A DNA stretch of 64,000 nucleotides from Sulfitobacter sp. F26169L (GCF_026410285.1 NZ_JAPMLP010000008.1:62001-126000), one strand, 5' to 3'; shown: positions 25,312 through 33,442, counted from the stretch's first letter. A program made the numbers and translations. Notes: generated by a model from the sequence alone, not told the origin.

Positions 25312-26667
25312 TTATTGCAGCACGAACAGCAGCGGGATTCGATCTGGTGCGCCATCGATGGCGAACAATGCAACCTCGCGAGTGACCGAATTGAGTCCTG
25401 TGGTGTTTTCAAGCGGATCATACAGCGGCGCGCCCTCACGGTCTTCTCCTGCCCCCATGACATAGGCAGACACACCACGGACGCCCGAATAAGACGCCAG
25501 AACGCCCGTCTTTAAGGTGTCGGCATCATAGTCGACCTGTGCGCCAAAGGCGTCAAAAGCAGCGATATTATCTCCCGCAAACTCTTCCGCCGCCTCCCGC
25601 GTCGTTCCCGAGCGTTCAAGTTCGATGACACCGTAAGCGCGTGTCAAAATGTGACCACCGTCTGCTGGGGAGAATTCAAGCACTGCGCATCGATCGATTA
25701 CGCCGGGCGTATAGCATGCAAGGCCCGGCCCAGTTCCTTTAACGCTAACCGAATTGCCTGCGCTCAGATCCACCGAGAACCCCCTCGTGGTGCGCCAGTC
25801 CCCTTCAGTCTGCTGAAGATAGATGCGAAAAGCTTTATTTTCTTCGTGCGGTGCGTCGAGGACTGTGGTGCCATTATCATACTGATATGCAATCACCTTG
25901 CCCTTGTCAGTATAAGCATACGTATCGCTGGCGCTGTGTGGATAGCTTGACTGGATAATGGCCCTCGCGTCTGCCCAGGGCGTGCCGAGCGGGGGGATGC
26001 CCGCCATCTCTATGATCTTTGACCGGATGGTTGCCACCTGATCCGCTGCAACGCTTGCAGGCAGTGGTGCGGCTTCAGTCGCAGTGAATTCGCCCACAAC
26101 CAGACCGTCGGCGGCCGTGTAGACCACCTTGCTCACGAACGCCTCGAAGGCTCGCGGTCGGGTGGTTGATGCCTGAATATTGGTCAACGTCACATCAGCA
26201 GTCAGCGCCCGTGTGCCGATGCGGTCGCGCAGAGCTTTCCCTTGATCACGCGTAGCAGAAAGAATGCGAAAATCGTGAAAATTCCGGAAGAAGAGCTTTT
26301 GAACTCCAATCGGCAGATGCATGTTTGGGACAAACACGCTTGACGGAAAGCCCCCAGCTTGAGCGCTATAATCGCCCAGCGTCGCGCTGATTGTGACCGT
26401 GATCTCAGCACTCCCGACGTCAATTCGCCCCTGCTGTTGTTTGAGTTCTGCAACAAGTCGCGTCAGCACCTCGTCGCGATCAAATTCGCTTGCAGCGATG
26501 TAGGCCGGATCCTTTTTGGCGATCATCTCAAAATCGGGCTGTTGGCTCTCTACGGCGTTGAAAAAGCGGCCCCACCATATGGGATCAGGGTTAGAATATG
26601 TCTCGGCATAGGCGGCTGAAGACATCGCGGCACCGAAGCTAAGGATAAGAGCGGTTCTAGAAATCAT
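25312..26667 (-). CDS. secreted protein, possibly DUF4852-like
   Basis: 451 residues from ATG 26667 (MISRTALILSFGAAMSSAAYA), which starts with a clean signal peptide and follows AAAGGAT. The mature protein is a mixed alpha/beta periplasmic or extracellular polypeptide with no catalytic motif seen; segments include NPDPIWWGRFFNAVESQQPD, LGDYSAQAGGFPSSVFVPNM and a C-terminal AIDGAPDRIPLLFVLQ. A resemblance to DUF4852 is from memory and uncertain. It is convergent with the relaxase and upstream of nothing obvious; with the next two genes it forms a minus-strand group of envelope or secreted proteins inside the accessory region. Confidence 0.65.
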   Translation of the reverse strand: MISRTALILSFGAAMSSAAYAETYSNPDPIWWGRFFNAVESQQPDFEMIAKKDPAYIAASEFDRDEVLTRLVAELKQQQGRIDVGSAEITVTISATLGDYSAQAGGFPSSVFVPNMHLPIGVQKLFFRNFHDFRILSATRDQGKALRDRIGTRALTADVTLTNIQASTTRPRAFEAFVSKVVYTAADGLVVGEFTATEAAPLPASVAADQVATIRSKIIEMAGIPPLGTPWADARAIIQSSYPHSASDTYAYTDKGKVIAYQYDNGTTVLDAPHEENKAFRIYLQQTEGDWRTTRGFSVDLSAGNSVSVKGTGPGLACYTPGVIDRCAVLEFSPADGGHILTRAYGVIELERSGTTREAAEEFAGDNIAAFDAFGAQVDYDADTLKTGVLASYSGVRGVSAYVMGAGEDREGAPLYDPLENTTGLNSVTREVALFAIDGAPDRIPLLFVLQ

Positions 26668-26772
26668 GAGGATGATCCTTTTTTTGTATGGGAATTTATT
26701 TGGGAATAAGGGCGACATCAGCTACCTCGATGAGAGGCGTCTGACTTAACCGGGAGTGGCCCGCTGCAATTC

Positions 26773-27372
26773 TCAGGCTTCGACCTTCTGCTCGGTGGTC
26801 AGAAGGTTGAAGAGTGCGATGGCGCGGTCCTGCTTAAGGTTGCGCCCAAGCTTTATGGTCTTGCTGCCATAGCGGATCATCACGCGATACCGCCGTTTTG
26901 CCGAGGAACGGCCAATTGCAATACTTGCGCCAGCCATAGCTGAGGTCGTTGCGTTAGCCATGGCCCCCGTCGCAGCAAACGAAGCCCCGGCTACCCCACT
27001 GCCGCCGAACACAAACATCGGCTGTCCGGTGAGCATCACATTTTTATCTAGAGGATTGTCGATGAAGACCTCGGTTACCCGATCCAGATCGTATTCCACT
27101 CCGCCTTTAACGATCCCCGAAGGCGTCAGCGTAAAGGATTGACGCTGAAACGTCGTGTAGATGAGGTAAGCAAAACCGAGGATCAGGGCGACAAGAACCG
27201 GCCACCAAGATGCGGGAAAAACTAAAGTAATCGAAAGAAGGAAAAACGGAACAGCAATTGGAAAAACGACATACGCTGCCCAAGAAAGTCCATCCCCGCC
27301 AAAAGAAATGACCTGCTTATTGCCCTCTTGTTGAATCTCATATCCTTGCTGAAATACTGCTTTTTTGGTCAT
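26773..27372 (-). CDS. hypothetical membrane protein with PH-like C-terminal domain
   Basis: 199 residues from ATG 27372, preceded by GGAG. Two closely spaced helices (~30-75: YVVFPIAVPFFLLSITLVFP and WWPVLVALILGFAYLIYTTF) are followed by a soluble domain with short strands (FTLTPSGIVKGGVEYDLDRV, RRYRVMIRYGSKTIKLGR), a pattern like bacterial PH-type (bPH2/YdbS) domains. A Gly/Ala-rich insert (GGSGVAGASFAATGAMANAT) resembles a glycine-zipper. No function is assigned. The gene is 106 bp upstream of the secreted-protein gene on the same strand. Confidence 0.6.
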   Translation of the reverse strand: MTKKAVFQQGYEIQQEGNKQVISFGGDGLSWAAYVVFPIAVPFFLLSITLVFPASWWPVLVALILGFAYLIYTTFQRQSFTLTPSGIVKGGVEYDLDRVTEVFIDNPLDKNVMLTGQPMFVFGGSGVAGASFAATGAMANATTSAMAGASIAIGRSSAKRRYRVMIRYGSKTIKLGRNLKQDRAIALFNLLTTEQKVEA

Positions 27373-27506
27373 GACAATCTCCTTCTTACTTGTCGCTCTC
27401 GAGGCAAAAAGACATGCGCGACTCTGCAACTTCCCGCACGCTGCCCTTTGGACAAGATCGCTATGCCACTCTGATGGATGTTAAATTTAGGGAGGTGACT
27501 ACCAGT

Positions 27507-27848
27507 TCACCATGCGCACAGTTTAACGGTCGCGTTGGTCCAACAGGCCCCGTCGCGGCGCAGTGCGCCAAGTGGCGTATGCGCGCGTACCTCACCAGTC
27601 ACCCCATTCCAGTGCCCGCTCCCCAGGTCGGGACCCTCGACGTAAAGATATGCAAAATATTTGCCGCCAGCGCCCGTGATTTGGAAATCGCCAGCTCCTG
27701 CAGAGAGAGGCCTAAAATCGCAATCCCCGTCAATGTAGACGCCGCCATCAACTTGAAGAAGGCATTGCACGGGACGCGCTTCAACAAAGGAAGAGAAGAA
27801 GCTACAAAAGCAAATTGCGGCACTGAAAGTTGCTGTTCTCATATGCAT
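27507..27848 (-). CDS. small secreted Cys-containing protein
   Basis: 113 residues from ATG 27848, chosen because AAGGAG lies 7 nt upstream; the longer frame to 28061 covers a structured leader and is rejected. A signal peptide (TATFSAAICFCSFFSSFVEA) precedes a ~90-residue mature domain with C-x12-C spacing at its start (QCLLQVDGGVYIDGDCDFRP) and two further Cys near the end, probably two disulfides. It is Gly-rich with alternating strands (GKYFAYLYVEGPDLGSGHWN). No family recognised. Confidence 0.6.
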   Translation of the reverse strand: MHMRTATFSAAICFCSFFSSFVEARPVQCLLQVDGGVYIDGDCDFRPLSAGAGDFQITGAGGKYFAYLYVEGPDLGSGHWNGVTGEVRAHTPLGALRRDGACWTNATVKLCAW

Positions 27849-28002
27849 CCGACGGCTCCTTGAATGGAGTGAACTCAATGACGCATTTTTCGCACAGGTC
27901 CATTTTTCGGGAAATACAGCATAAAGCAGGTATTCAGCATTGAAGAACGCATATCGGCATGCCAAATATGTCAAGCGGCGCAGCAAATTCTGCACGTGGG
28001 GC

Positions 28003-28119
28003 TTAGTAACTCCAATAGCACACAGGCCGGTCAGGATTTTTCTTGGCCGGGTGGCCACCATACATGTCCAGGGCTCGCCTAAAAATGGTGGCGTCCTGTG
28101 CTGTGTGCGGGATTACTAA
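28003..28119. repeat. long nested imperfect inverted repeat, candidate structured RNA or MITE
   Basis: Four collinear stems nest inside one another: 28003-28009 with 28113-28119 (TTAGTAA/TTACTAA), 28018-28025 with 28101-28108 (GCACACAG/CTGTGTGC), 28032-28036 with 28094-28098, and 28054-28061 with 28085-28092 (GCCACCAT/ATGGTGGC). The whole 117 bp can fold as one long rod. It lies in the ~320-bp gap between the small secreted protein and the LuxR-type gene, which otherwise has no gene. A non-autonomous transposon relic or a cis-acting leader are both possible. Confidence 0.6.
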
Positions 28120-28139
28120 CACCCGGCTCTATGCCGGTC

Positions 28140-28162
28140 AGCCTCTCAACACGATGGAGGCT
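28140..28162 (+). promoter_or_regulatory. hairpin sequestering the Shine-Dalgarno of the LuxR-type gene
   Basis: AGCCTC (28140-28145) pairs perfectly with GAGGCT (28157-28162), which includes most of the ribosome site GGAGG (28156-28160) of the gene starting at 28168. If formed, it would block translation, suggesting RNA-level control. Confidence 0.45.
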
Positions 28163-28167
28163 TCGCG

Positions 28168-28581
28168 ATGTCCACCCAATTCAGATCACCAGTTCGGATG
28201 GAAGTGTCCGACGACCCTTTGGCAATGCTCTCGCGTGTTGCCTTCCCGGATCACTTCAAGATGCCTGCTTTTGATCAGTTCAATCAGCATCTCGTAAATA
28301 ACATGACTTCCTTTAAAGCTGACAAAATCGGCTCCAAAGGAACCAATCAAGAAATTGCTTCGGGCATCCACCTGCCTGCAAATGTAACCCTTGCACCACG
28401 AGAGAAAGATGTTCTCCTGTGGGCAGCAAACGGAAAATCCGCTTGGGAGACCGCAATTCTGCTTGAGTTGACGGAAAACACGGTCAAGTTCTACATCAGA
28501 AAAGCATGTTCCCGTTTGGGTGCCCAAAACAAAACCCACGCAGTCGCTATCTGCTTAGCCCATGATCTGCTGAAGGATTGA
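28168..28581 (+). CDS. LuxR-type HTH regulator without recognised sensor domain
   Basis: 137 residues. The C-terminal half is a GerE/LuxR HTH: LAPREKDVLLWAANGKSAWE, then TAILLELTENTVKFYIRKAC and SRLGAQNKTHAVA. Only ~70 residues precede it, too few for an autoinducer-binding or receiver domain, and they show no known fold. The start at 28168 has GGAGG 7 nt upstream, sequestered in a hairpin. It is followed by a terminator at 28584. Target genes are unknown; the neighbouring accessory genes are candidates. Confidence 0.8.
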   Translation: MSTQFRSPVRMEVSDDPLAMLSRVAFPDHFKMPAFDQFNQHLVNNMTSFKADKIGSKGTNQEIASGIHLPANVTLAPREKDVLLWAANGKSAWETAILLELTENTVKFYIRKACSRLGAQNKTHAVAICLAHDLLKD

Positions 28582-28583
28582 TA

Positions 28584-28628
28584 AGTCCGAACATCACGGC
28601 ACAACTCCAGTGAAGTTCGGACTATTGT
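28584..28628 (+). terminator. intrinsic terminator of the LuxR-type gene
   Basis: A perfect 9-bp stem (AGTCCGAAC at 28584-28592 with GTTCGGACT at 28615-28623) and then ATTGTTTT, three bases after the stop at 28581. It also separates this gene from the convergent RHH gene. Confidence 0.6.
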
Positions 28629-28629
28629 T

Positions 28630-28788
28630 TTAGGTCTTCTGAGCGAGGCATTCTGTTAAAAGCCGCCGGATCATCTCCGGGCGCGTTGGCAGGTCAGGCT
28701 CTGATCGCCTTCTGTCATCAAGTGCCTCAATCATATCACGCGAAAGGCGAAGTGTTAGCGCCTCGGTATCTTTTTTTGGGGGTGCCAT
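28630..28788 (-). CDS. 52-residue ribbon-helix-helix protein
   Basis: A short gene, ATG at 28788 and TAA at 28632-28630, with AAGGAAGTTCT as ribosome site. The product MAPPKKDTEALTLRLSRDMI continues with EALDDRRRSE and RPEMIRRLLTECLAQ: one strand (ALTLRLS) and two helices, the complete Arc/MetJ/CopG-type RHH fold. It probably binds DNA as a dimer and may repress itself and the divergent gene at 28908, because a dyad lies in the shared promoter region. The gene faces the LuxR-type terminator. Confidence 0.75.
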   Translation of the reverse strand: MAPPKKDTEALTLRLSRDMIEALDDRRRSEPDLPTRPEMIRRLLTECLAQKT

Positions 28789-28805
28789 AGAACTTCCTTA
28801 CATTT

Positions 28806-28819
28806 TGATGTTGACATCA
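28806..28819. promoter_or_regulatory. dyad in the divergent RHH / 28908 promoter region, possible operator
   Basis: Perfect inverted repeat TGATGT-TG-ACATCA, 18 bp upstream of the RHH start. Its TTGACA-like core could also be a -35 element. RHH proteins usually bind such short dyads and autoregulate, so this is the probable operator. Confidence 0.45.
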
Positions 28820-28907
28820 TAATGTTGTGATGGCATATTAGTCGAACGAAAGCAAGGGTTGCAGCCCTCGCCTTCGTCCTAACCATTCAGATCCTTAGGA
28901 GATCATC

Positions 28908-29426
28908 ATGACTAACTATAACATTACCACGCAAGTCGCGGCGCTTAAAGCTGACTGTTCAAATTATCCCACATCCCTTGCAAATGCATTTGCCGCTTTG
29001 CTCCCGGCGCTCGCTCGTCATATCGAAGCAGAACGCGAAATCGAAGAAGTTGATATCTGGAACCCAGCTTTCAGAGCTTGGCTTACGGACGCTGAAGAGG
29101 CCTTTGCAGATGTTACGACACATCTGTCAACTATCGCGTCTCTTGAACTTACATGCGACCACGACAAACCACTTAAACGCATGTCTTTGTTGTTAACAAA
29201 TCTGATCGGCTCGGAAGAACCGGACACATTTGTGTATCTCTACAGTTTGCGGCCGCACTTCGAAGACCTGTTTCAGTGTGAAGGCAGCAGTCCCGCTGTG
29301 CGCCATCGCAATGTCATGCTTGGGCAAGCATTGGCACACATTGACGCGATGGCGACCCTGCTTACCTACGATGGGTATGATGAAGTCGAAGTCGACGATT
29401 CAATCGATCCTCCGGCGCTTACCTAA
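28908..29426 (+). CDS. hypothetical acidic helical protein
   Basis: 172 residues, acidic, no signal peptide or membrane span. Predicted mostly helical (LANAFAALLPALARHIEAER, EIEEVDIWNPAFRAWLTDAE) with a short acidic tail (YDEVEVDDSIDPPALT). TTAGGAG lies upstream of ATG 28908, and a hairpin terminator follows. It is divergent from the RHH gene across a dyad and precedes the zinc-ribbon nuclease gene. No family recognised; the acidity would be compatible with a regulatory or DNA-mimic partner, but nothing proves it. Confidence 0.65.
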   Translation: MTNYNITTQVAALKADCSNYPTSLANAFAALLPALARHIEAEREIEEVDIWNPAFRAWLTDAEEAFADVTTHLSTIASLELTCDHDKPLKRMSLLLTNLIGSEEPDTFVYLYSLRPHFEDLFQCEGSSPAVRHRNVMLGQALAHIDAMATLLTYDGYDEVEVDDSIDPPALT

Positions 29427-29433
29427 GTCTTTA

Positions 29434-29460
29434 GTCTGGCCGTAACAGGCCAGACCATTT
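29434..29460 (+). terminator. intrinsic terminator after the acidic hypothetical gene
   Basis: A perfect 8-bp stem GTCTGGCC/GGCCAGAC (29434-29441, 29448-29455) with a 6-nt loop, then CATTTT, 8 bp after the stop codon. Confidence 0.65.
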
Positions 29461-29555
29461 TCCACCAATACGCGCCGCGGCAACTTACATCTGACCCATT
29501 CAGGTGCCCTATTGTCATGTCGCCATTCTCTCTAATCTTTACGGAGGACTTCATT

Positions 29556-30503
29556 ATGCACACGTTTAACACACCAAATCATATGACAATCGCAGACTTC
29601 CCGTTTCCGATCCACACCGGTGCGATCAAGCCCAAATGGATCGAAGAGGCACAGAAAAAGGGGTTTAATATTGTCGCCCGCGTTGTGGACCGCCTTCATA
29701 TTGCCTTGCAGTGCAAAGAGTGCGGTCACCTCAACAAAACTCGCCTTTACACGCTGATGAGCGCCAAGCCGCTTTGCGAAAATTGCATGGAACAGGCCTG
29801 GAAAGCGGACGCGACTGCCGCGGGGGGGACGTTCATCAAGCGCGATCCGGCGCACCGCCACTACGGCATCTACCGCATGGCTTGCGGGCATGAGATCAGT
29901 CGCCAGTTCGCGCTGATCAAAAGGGTCGCGGCAGGCGAAACCGGTCTACGTTGCGAGATCTGCCATGCTGCAGTCGAAGCTGCAGAGGCGCAGGTGATGG
30001 GCTGGGATCTGATAGGCTCTGACCCCCAAGGCAACCCAAACTATCGCCTCTATAAACATGCGGATTGCGGCCACACGCAACGTATTGCGCGCGCCAATAT
30101 GCAAAGTGGGCGCTTTGGCTGTGGAGAATGCGGGGTCGATTGGCCTGCCGCGCCAAGCTTTATCTACGCGATGCATTTCACGCTCGAGAATGGCCGCGAG
30201 GTGGTCAAAGTAGGATTTTCGCGCATTCCATGGAACCGTCTGCACCATCAGCTGAGGGTGAACGCCGAGATGCCAAGCGCCGTTTTACAGACCGTTGCTG
30301 TGTCAACAGGGCAAATTGCAATGTCGCTGGAAAAACGCCTGCATAAGGCGTTGAAGCAGTCGCACCCTGACCACATTGTCGACCCTGCGTGCTATCGCGG
30401 CCAGATCCGGGTAATCTCGGAAGTCTACGATGGCTCCTTGACGCATGTGATCATTGCCCACCTTAACGATATCGAGGCGAGGATCACCCGTAGCGTCGCC
30501 TAA
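29556..30503 (+). CDS. GIY-YIG-like (T5orf172/MUG113 type) nuclease with three zinc ribbons
   Basis: 315 residues from ATG 29556, preceded by GGAGG; the frame to 29517 has no ribosome site. Three successive zinc-binding repeats are seen: C53-x2-C56GH with C74-x2-C77, C110GH with C133-x2-C136, and C171GH with C189-x2-C192. Each has a CGH knuckle and a later CxxC, suggesting a triplicated module. Residues ~202-270 match the GIY-YIG-like T5orf172 pattern (FIYAMHFTLENGREVVKVGF, with R228 and E259 in LEKRLHKAL). The predicted activity is DNA cleavage guided by the zinc modules. A 77-bp gap separates it from the AAA protease gene, so co-expression is likely. Confidence 0.7.
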   Translation: MHTFNTPNHMTIADFPFPIHTGAIKPKWIEEAQKKGFNIVARVVDRLHIALQCKECGHLNKTRLYTLMSAKPLCENCMEQAWKADATAAGGTFIKRDPAHRHYGIYRMACGHEISRQFALIKRVAAGETGLRCEICHAAVEAAEAQVMGWDLIGSDPQGNPNYRLYKHADCGHTQRIARANMQSGRFGCGECGVDWPAAPSFIYAMHFTLENGREVVKVGFSRIPWNRLHHQLRVNAEMPSAVLQTVAVSTGQIAMSLEKRLHKALKQSHPDHIVDPACYRGQIRVISEVYDGSLTHVIIAHLNDIEARITRSVA

Positions 30504-30580
30504 CGCCCCACTAAAAGACACCTCAAACCCGGGCATTGAGCCTGGGGCCTTAACACCCACTCATTAGGGAGGGCGCAGCT

Positions 30581-32695
30581 ATGCCCCAATCCAACTTCAT
30601 CCAGCCCGTTTGGGCCGATTTCGCCTTTGCCACCATCGACACCTTACGCCGCCATCATGGCGTGCCTGCGCCTTACAGCGCGGACACCGTCCGTAAGATG
30701 GAGCCGCTGTCCGAACTTGATGAATTATTTGCCCGTTTTGACGATGGCAAAACGACCGAGATATTGGCGGAATGCTCCAGTCTGCCGTCGCGCTATGTCC
30801 CTGCGCGCCAGCTCCTGACCACGATCCGGATCTCCGCCACAATCGACGGGTCAGGCGCCTATGAGCAAAGCCGTCTCTGCGGCGCGTTGACGGTCATCAG
30901 CGATATCACCCCCAGTGATATGCGCAGCCTGAAGGACGTTCTGGCATTGGCCTTTCCGCATGAAGGTTGGCAAATTGTCTCGCCGGACATCGTAGATGGC
31001 AGTGTCACAAAGAACGCGCAGGACCGCTTTGACATCGCGATTGCCGAGCATCTTGACCGGATCGAACCGGTTTTGATCTTGCAGGCTAACGGGGTATCGC
31101 TGCCGCGCCATCTTGTGGCGACGGTCCCGCAGATTCTACCTTTTGCGGCAATATCGCGCGAAATTCTCATGACTTACATGTTGGCGGGGCATCTCTGCGA
31201 TCAAATCCCTGATCCGGACGCGCTATATGCCGCCCTGCCGAATGACGCCGATCTCGCCCATCTCGACACACTTGATACCTGTGCGGCCTTACGGGCACCA
31301 ACGCCCCTGTCAGCAGTGCGTCGTTTAGATGCAATGATCCGCAACGACGCCAGATCATCCGGCCCGCGCCTGAAAGACTTCGCAGGCGATAGTCCTGCCC
31401 TTGTCGCTGCACGCCGGATCGTCGATGACCTTTTACTGTGGCAGCAAGGCAAAGCAGGGTGGAACGAGATCAGCCGTTCAATGCTGCTTTGCGGCCCGTC
31501 GGGCACGGGCAAAACCTATCTTGCAAGGGCAATTGCCAACAGCGCAGAGATTGCGGCGGTTAACGCCAGCTTTGCGGATTGGCAGGCCAAAGGCCATCTG
31601 GGCGAGATGCTTGCGGCCATGAAGCACAGCTTTGCCGAAGCACGGCGGCTGGCCCCAAGTGTGCTGATTATCGACGAGATTGATGCCGTTGGATCGCGCT
31701 CAGACGGAGATCGCCACGCCTCCAATTATCGCATTCAGGTGATCAACGCATTTCTGGGCGAGATGGATTCCATCGCCCAAAAGGAAGGCGTGGTTGTGAT
31801 TGGCACGTGCAATCACCCCGAACGGATGGACCCTGCTGTTATTCGCGCCGGTCGCATGGACGTCAAAATCCATGTGCCGCTGCCCGACGCAGAGGCCATC
31901 CTTGGCATCCTGCGCCACCATCTGCGCGAGGATATTGCGGACGCGGATTTGATGGCGCTGTCGCATCTCGCTGTCGGTCGGAGCGCGGCAGATATTGACG
32001 CTGCAATCCGCGCCGCGCGGTCAGATGCTCGGCACACGCGTAAGTTGTTGAATGTTGAAATGCTGCATAAAAATATGGGTATCGAGACCACCGGCGCGGA
32101 CGAAAAAGTGCTGTGGCGGATTGCGGTCCATGAAGCGGGGCATGCAGTGTCGGGTGCCGCGCTGGGGCTCGGTATGATCCAAAGCATCTCCATCACAACA
32201 AACGGAGGCCAAATCCAGCGCAGCAATGTGCCGAATGAAAGCCTGCTGTCAGACATCGAAGCCGAGATTGTCTACTCCCTCGCAGGCCGTGCTGCCGAAA
32301 AGCTGGTTCTGGGCGAAGTCTCGGCCGGTGCGGGAGGACAAGACGTGTCTGACCTTGCATTGGCAACACGATGGGCCATCCGCCTTGAAACCACCTTCGG
32401 CCTCGGGTTTGAAGGGCTGGTCTGGCATGCCGAACCCGAGGCCGTGCATCTACAAACACCTGCGATCCGCGACCGCGTGCGCCAGCGACTGACCCGCGCA
32501 GAACAGCGGGCCGGTGTTTTGCTCGCACAGCACCGCGATATTCTGGAAGGCCTGGCCCGCGATCTGGTCAAACGCCGTTCCATGCGGGAGCGCGACATCC
32601 ATCACTGGCTGCAAGACATTGCCAACAACACCGTTGAACCGGAGGCCAACACCGCACCCGCGCGCGAAAACCCCAACCAACCCATCTCGGGCTGA
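30581..32695 (+). CDS. soluble FtsH-like AAA ATPase / M41-type metalloprotease
   Basis: 704 residues. A unique ~290-residue N-terminal region without membrane helices precedes an AAA domain: Walker A GPSGTGKT (305-312), Walker B VLIIDEID (361-368) and RAGRMD (422-427) in the second region of homology. A peptidase M41-like domain follows with HEAGH (517-521) and a probable third zinc ligand D591 in GQDVSDLALAT. All catalytic elements are intact. True FtsH is membrane-anchored at its N-terminus; this one is not, and the N-terminal domain probably selects other substrates. GGGAGG precedes the ATG. Encoded between a nuclease and a recombinase, it looks like a cargo system and not the housekeeping protease. 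Confidence 0.85.
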   Translation: MPQSNFIQPVWADFAFATIDTLRRHHGVPAPYSADTVRKMEPLSELDELFARFDDGKTTEILAECSSLPSRYVPARQLLTTIRISATIDGSGAYEQSRLCGALTVISDITPSDMRSLKDVLALAFPHEGWQIVSPDIVDGSVTKNAQDRFDIAIAEHLDRIEPVLILQANGVSLPRHLVATVPQILPFAAISREILMTYMLAGHLCDQIPDPDALYAALPNDADLAHLDTLDTCAALRAPTPLSAVRRLDAMIRNDARSSGPRLKDFAGDSPALVAARRIVDDLLLWQQGKAGWNEISRSMLLCGPSGTGKTYLARAIANSAEIAAVNASFADWQAKGHLGEMLAAMKHSFAEARRLAPSVLIIDEIDAVGSRSDGDRHASNYRIQVINAFLGEMDSIAQKEGVVVIGTCNHPERMDPAVIRAGRMDVKIHVPLPDAEAILGILRHHLREDIADADLMALSHLAVGRSAADIDAAIRAARSDARHTRKLLNVEMLHKNMGIETTGADEKVLWRIAVHEAGHAVSGAALGLGMIQSISITTNGGQIQRSNVPNESLLSDIEAEIVYSLAGRAAEKLVLGEVSAGAGGQDVSDLALATRWAIRLETTFGLGFEGLVWHAEPEAVHLQTPAIRDRVRQRLTRAEQRAGVLLAQHRDILEGLARDLVKRRSMRERDIHHWLQDIANNTVEPEANTAPARENPNQPISG

Positions 32696-32854
32696 TCAAC
32701 AACTTCTATCCACATCGTCTTTGGGCGGTGTAGGTAAGGCCGCAAAGAGCTGTTCTGGAGAGGTGAAAGGATGCCTTTATGATCGCTGTAAATCTTGGCT
32801 TGAACATGAATACGCTTATTTACGACCCTCCGCAGTTATTCTTCAAAGCTCTTT

Positions 32855-33060
32855 TGGTGTTTCTCGTTTTTGAGTTTTTTTAGTTGTGTGTTTTTAAAGG
32901 CAGGAGGTTTTTTGGTTTTTTCAAGAAAGAGCAAGGTGATTCCTTTTTCGATTTTTTGAGGAAGGAAAAGTAACGGGTTTTGGGTTTTGGAAATTTAATG
33001 GCTATTTTTTTGCGTTTCCTACGCTTTTAAGTTTTTGACATACTTTTCCAACCCATTGTT
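32855..33060. other. T-rich low-complexity region
   Basis: Part of the 520-bp gap between the AAA protease and the next gene. For about 200 bp the plus strand is dominated by runs of four to seven T with interspersed G and few C, unlike any other part of the window. It ends in a promoter-like element and a consensus DnaA box. No gene is seen in 32696-33217. It could be a replication-associated region, a nucleoid-protein (H-NS/MucR-like) target or simply an AT-rich junction. Confidence 0.6.
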
Positions 33061-33068
33061 TATCCACA
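33035..33068 (+). promoter_or_regulatory. sigma70-like promoter overlapping a consensus DnaA box
   Basis: TTGACA at 33035-33040, a 17-nt spacer and GTTTAT at 33058-33063 form a plausible promoter for the recombinase operon. The exact DnaA box TTATCCACA at 33060-33068 overlaps its -10 region. Confidence 0.5.
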
Positions 33069-33217
33069 TAAAAAAGACTTTTGGCACCATTATCGACAAC
33101 CCATGAGGACCCCAATGCCCTATATTGACGATCACACCCCCGGACCAAATCCGGTCACAAAACACATCAATTTGAACCGTCCGGCTCACCGCCGTAACGG
33201 GCAGGAGACCTCGGCCA

Positions 33218-33442
33218 ATGGCACGGGACCGGAAAAGACATGCGCGCGACAGGGAGGTGCCAGCGGCGGTACCACCTGCGACCGCGATGCCTTCGAACGT
33301 GCGTATTGCCTCAGCCCGTGTAGCATCACAGTATCAAGCTCAGATTTTGGCTCTGGTCCGCGCACTGGCACGCGATGCGGCGCAGGTGGATCACGAGGCC
33401 GATTTGCTTGATAAAAATATGAACGACACGTCCAGGAAATAG
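33218..33442 (+). CDS. small basic helical protein upstream of the recombinase
   Basis: 74 residues: a basic N-terminus (MARDRKRHARDREVPAAVPP), then an amphipathic helix (QILALVRALARDAAQVDHEA). AGGAG lies about 10 nt upstream of ATG 33218 and the recombinase starts 22 bp after its stop, so the two are probably co-transcribed. It may be a recombination accessory factor, by position only. The competing frame at 33103-33411 is less protein-like. Confidence 0.5.
   Translation: MARDRKRHARDREVPAAVPPATAMPSNVRIASARVASQYQAQILALVRALARDAAQVDHEADLLDKNMNDTSRK

Noticed and set aside
33103-33411. 102-aa open frame before the recombinase
   Set aside because: Its second half is Gly/Ser/Thr/Cys-rich and unlike protein, while the overlapping frame at 33218 has a ribosome site and a helical product.
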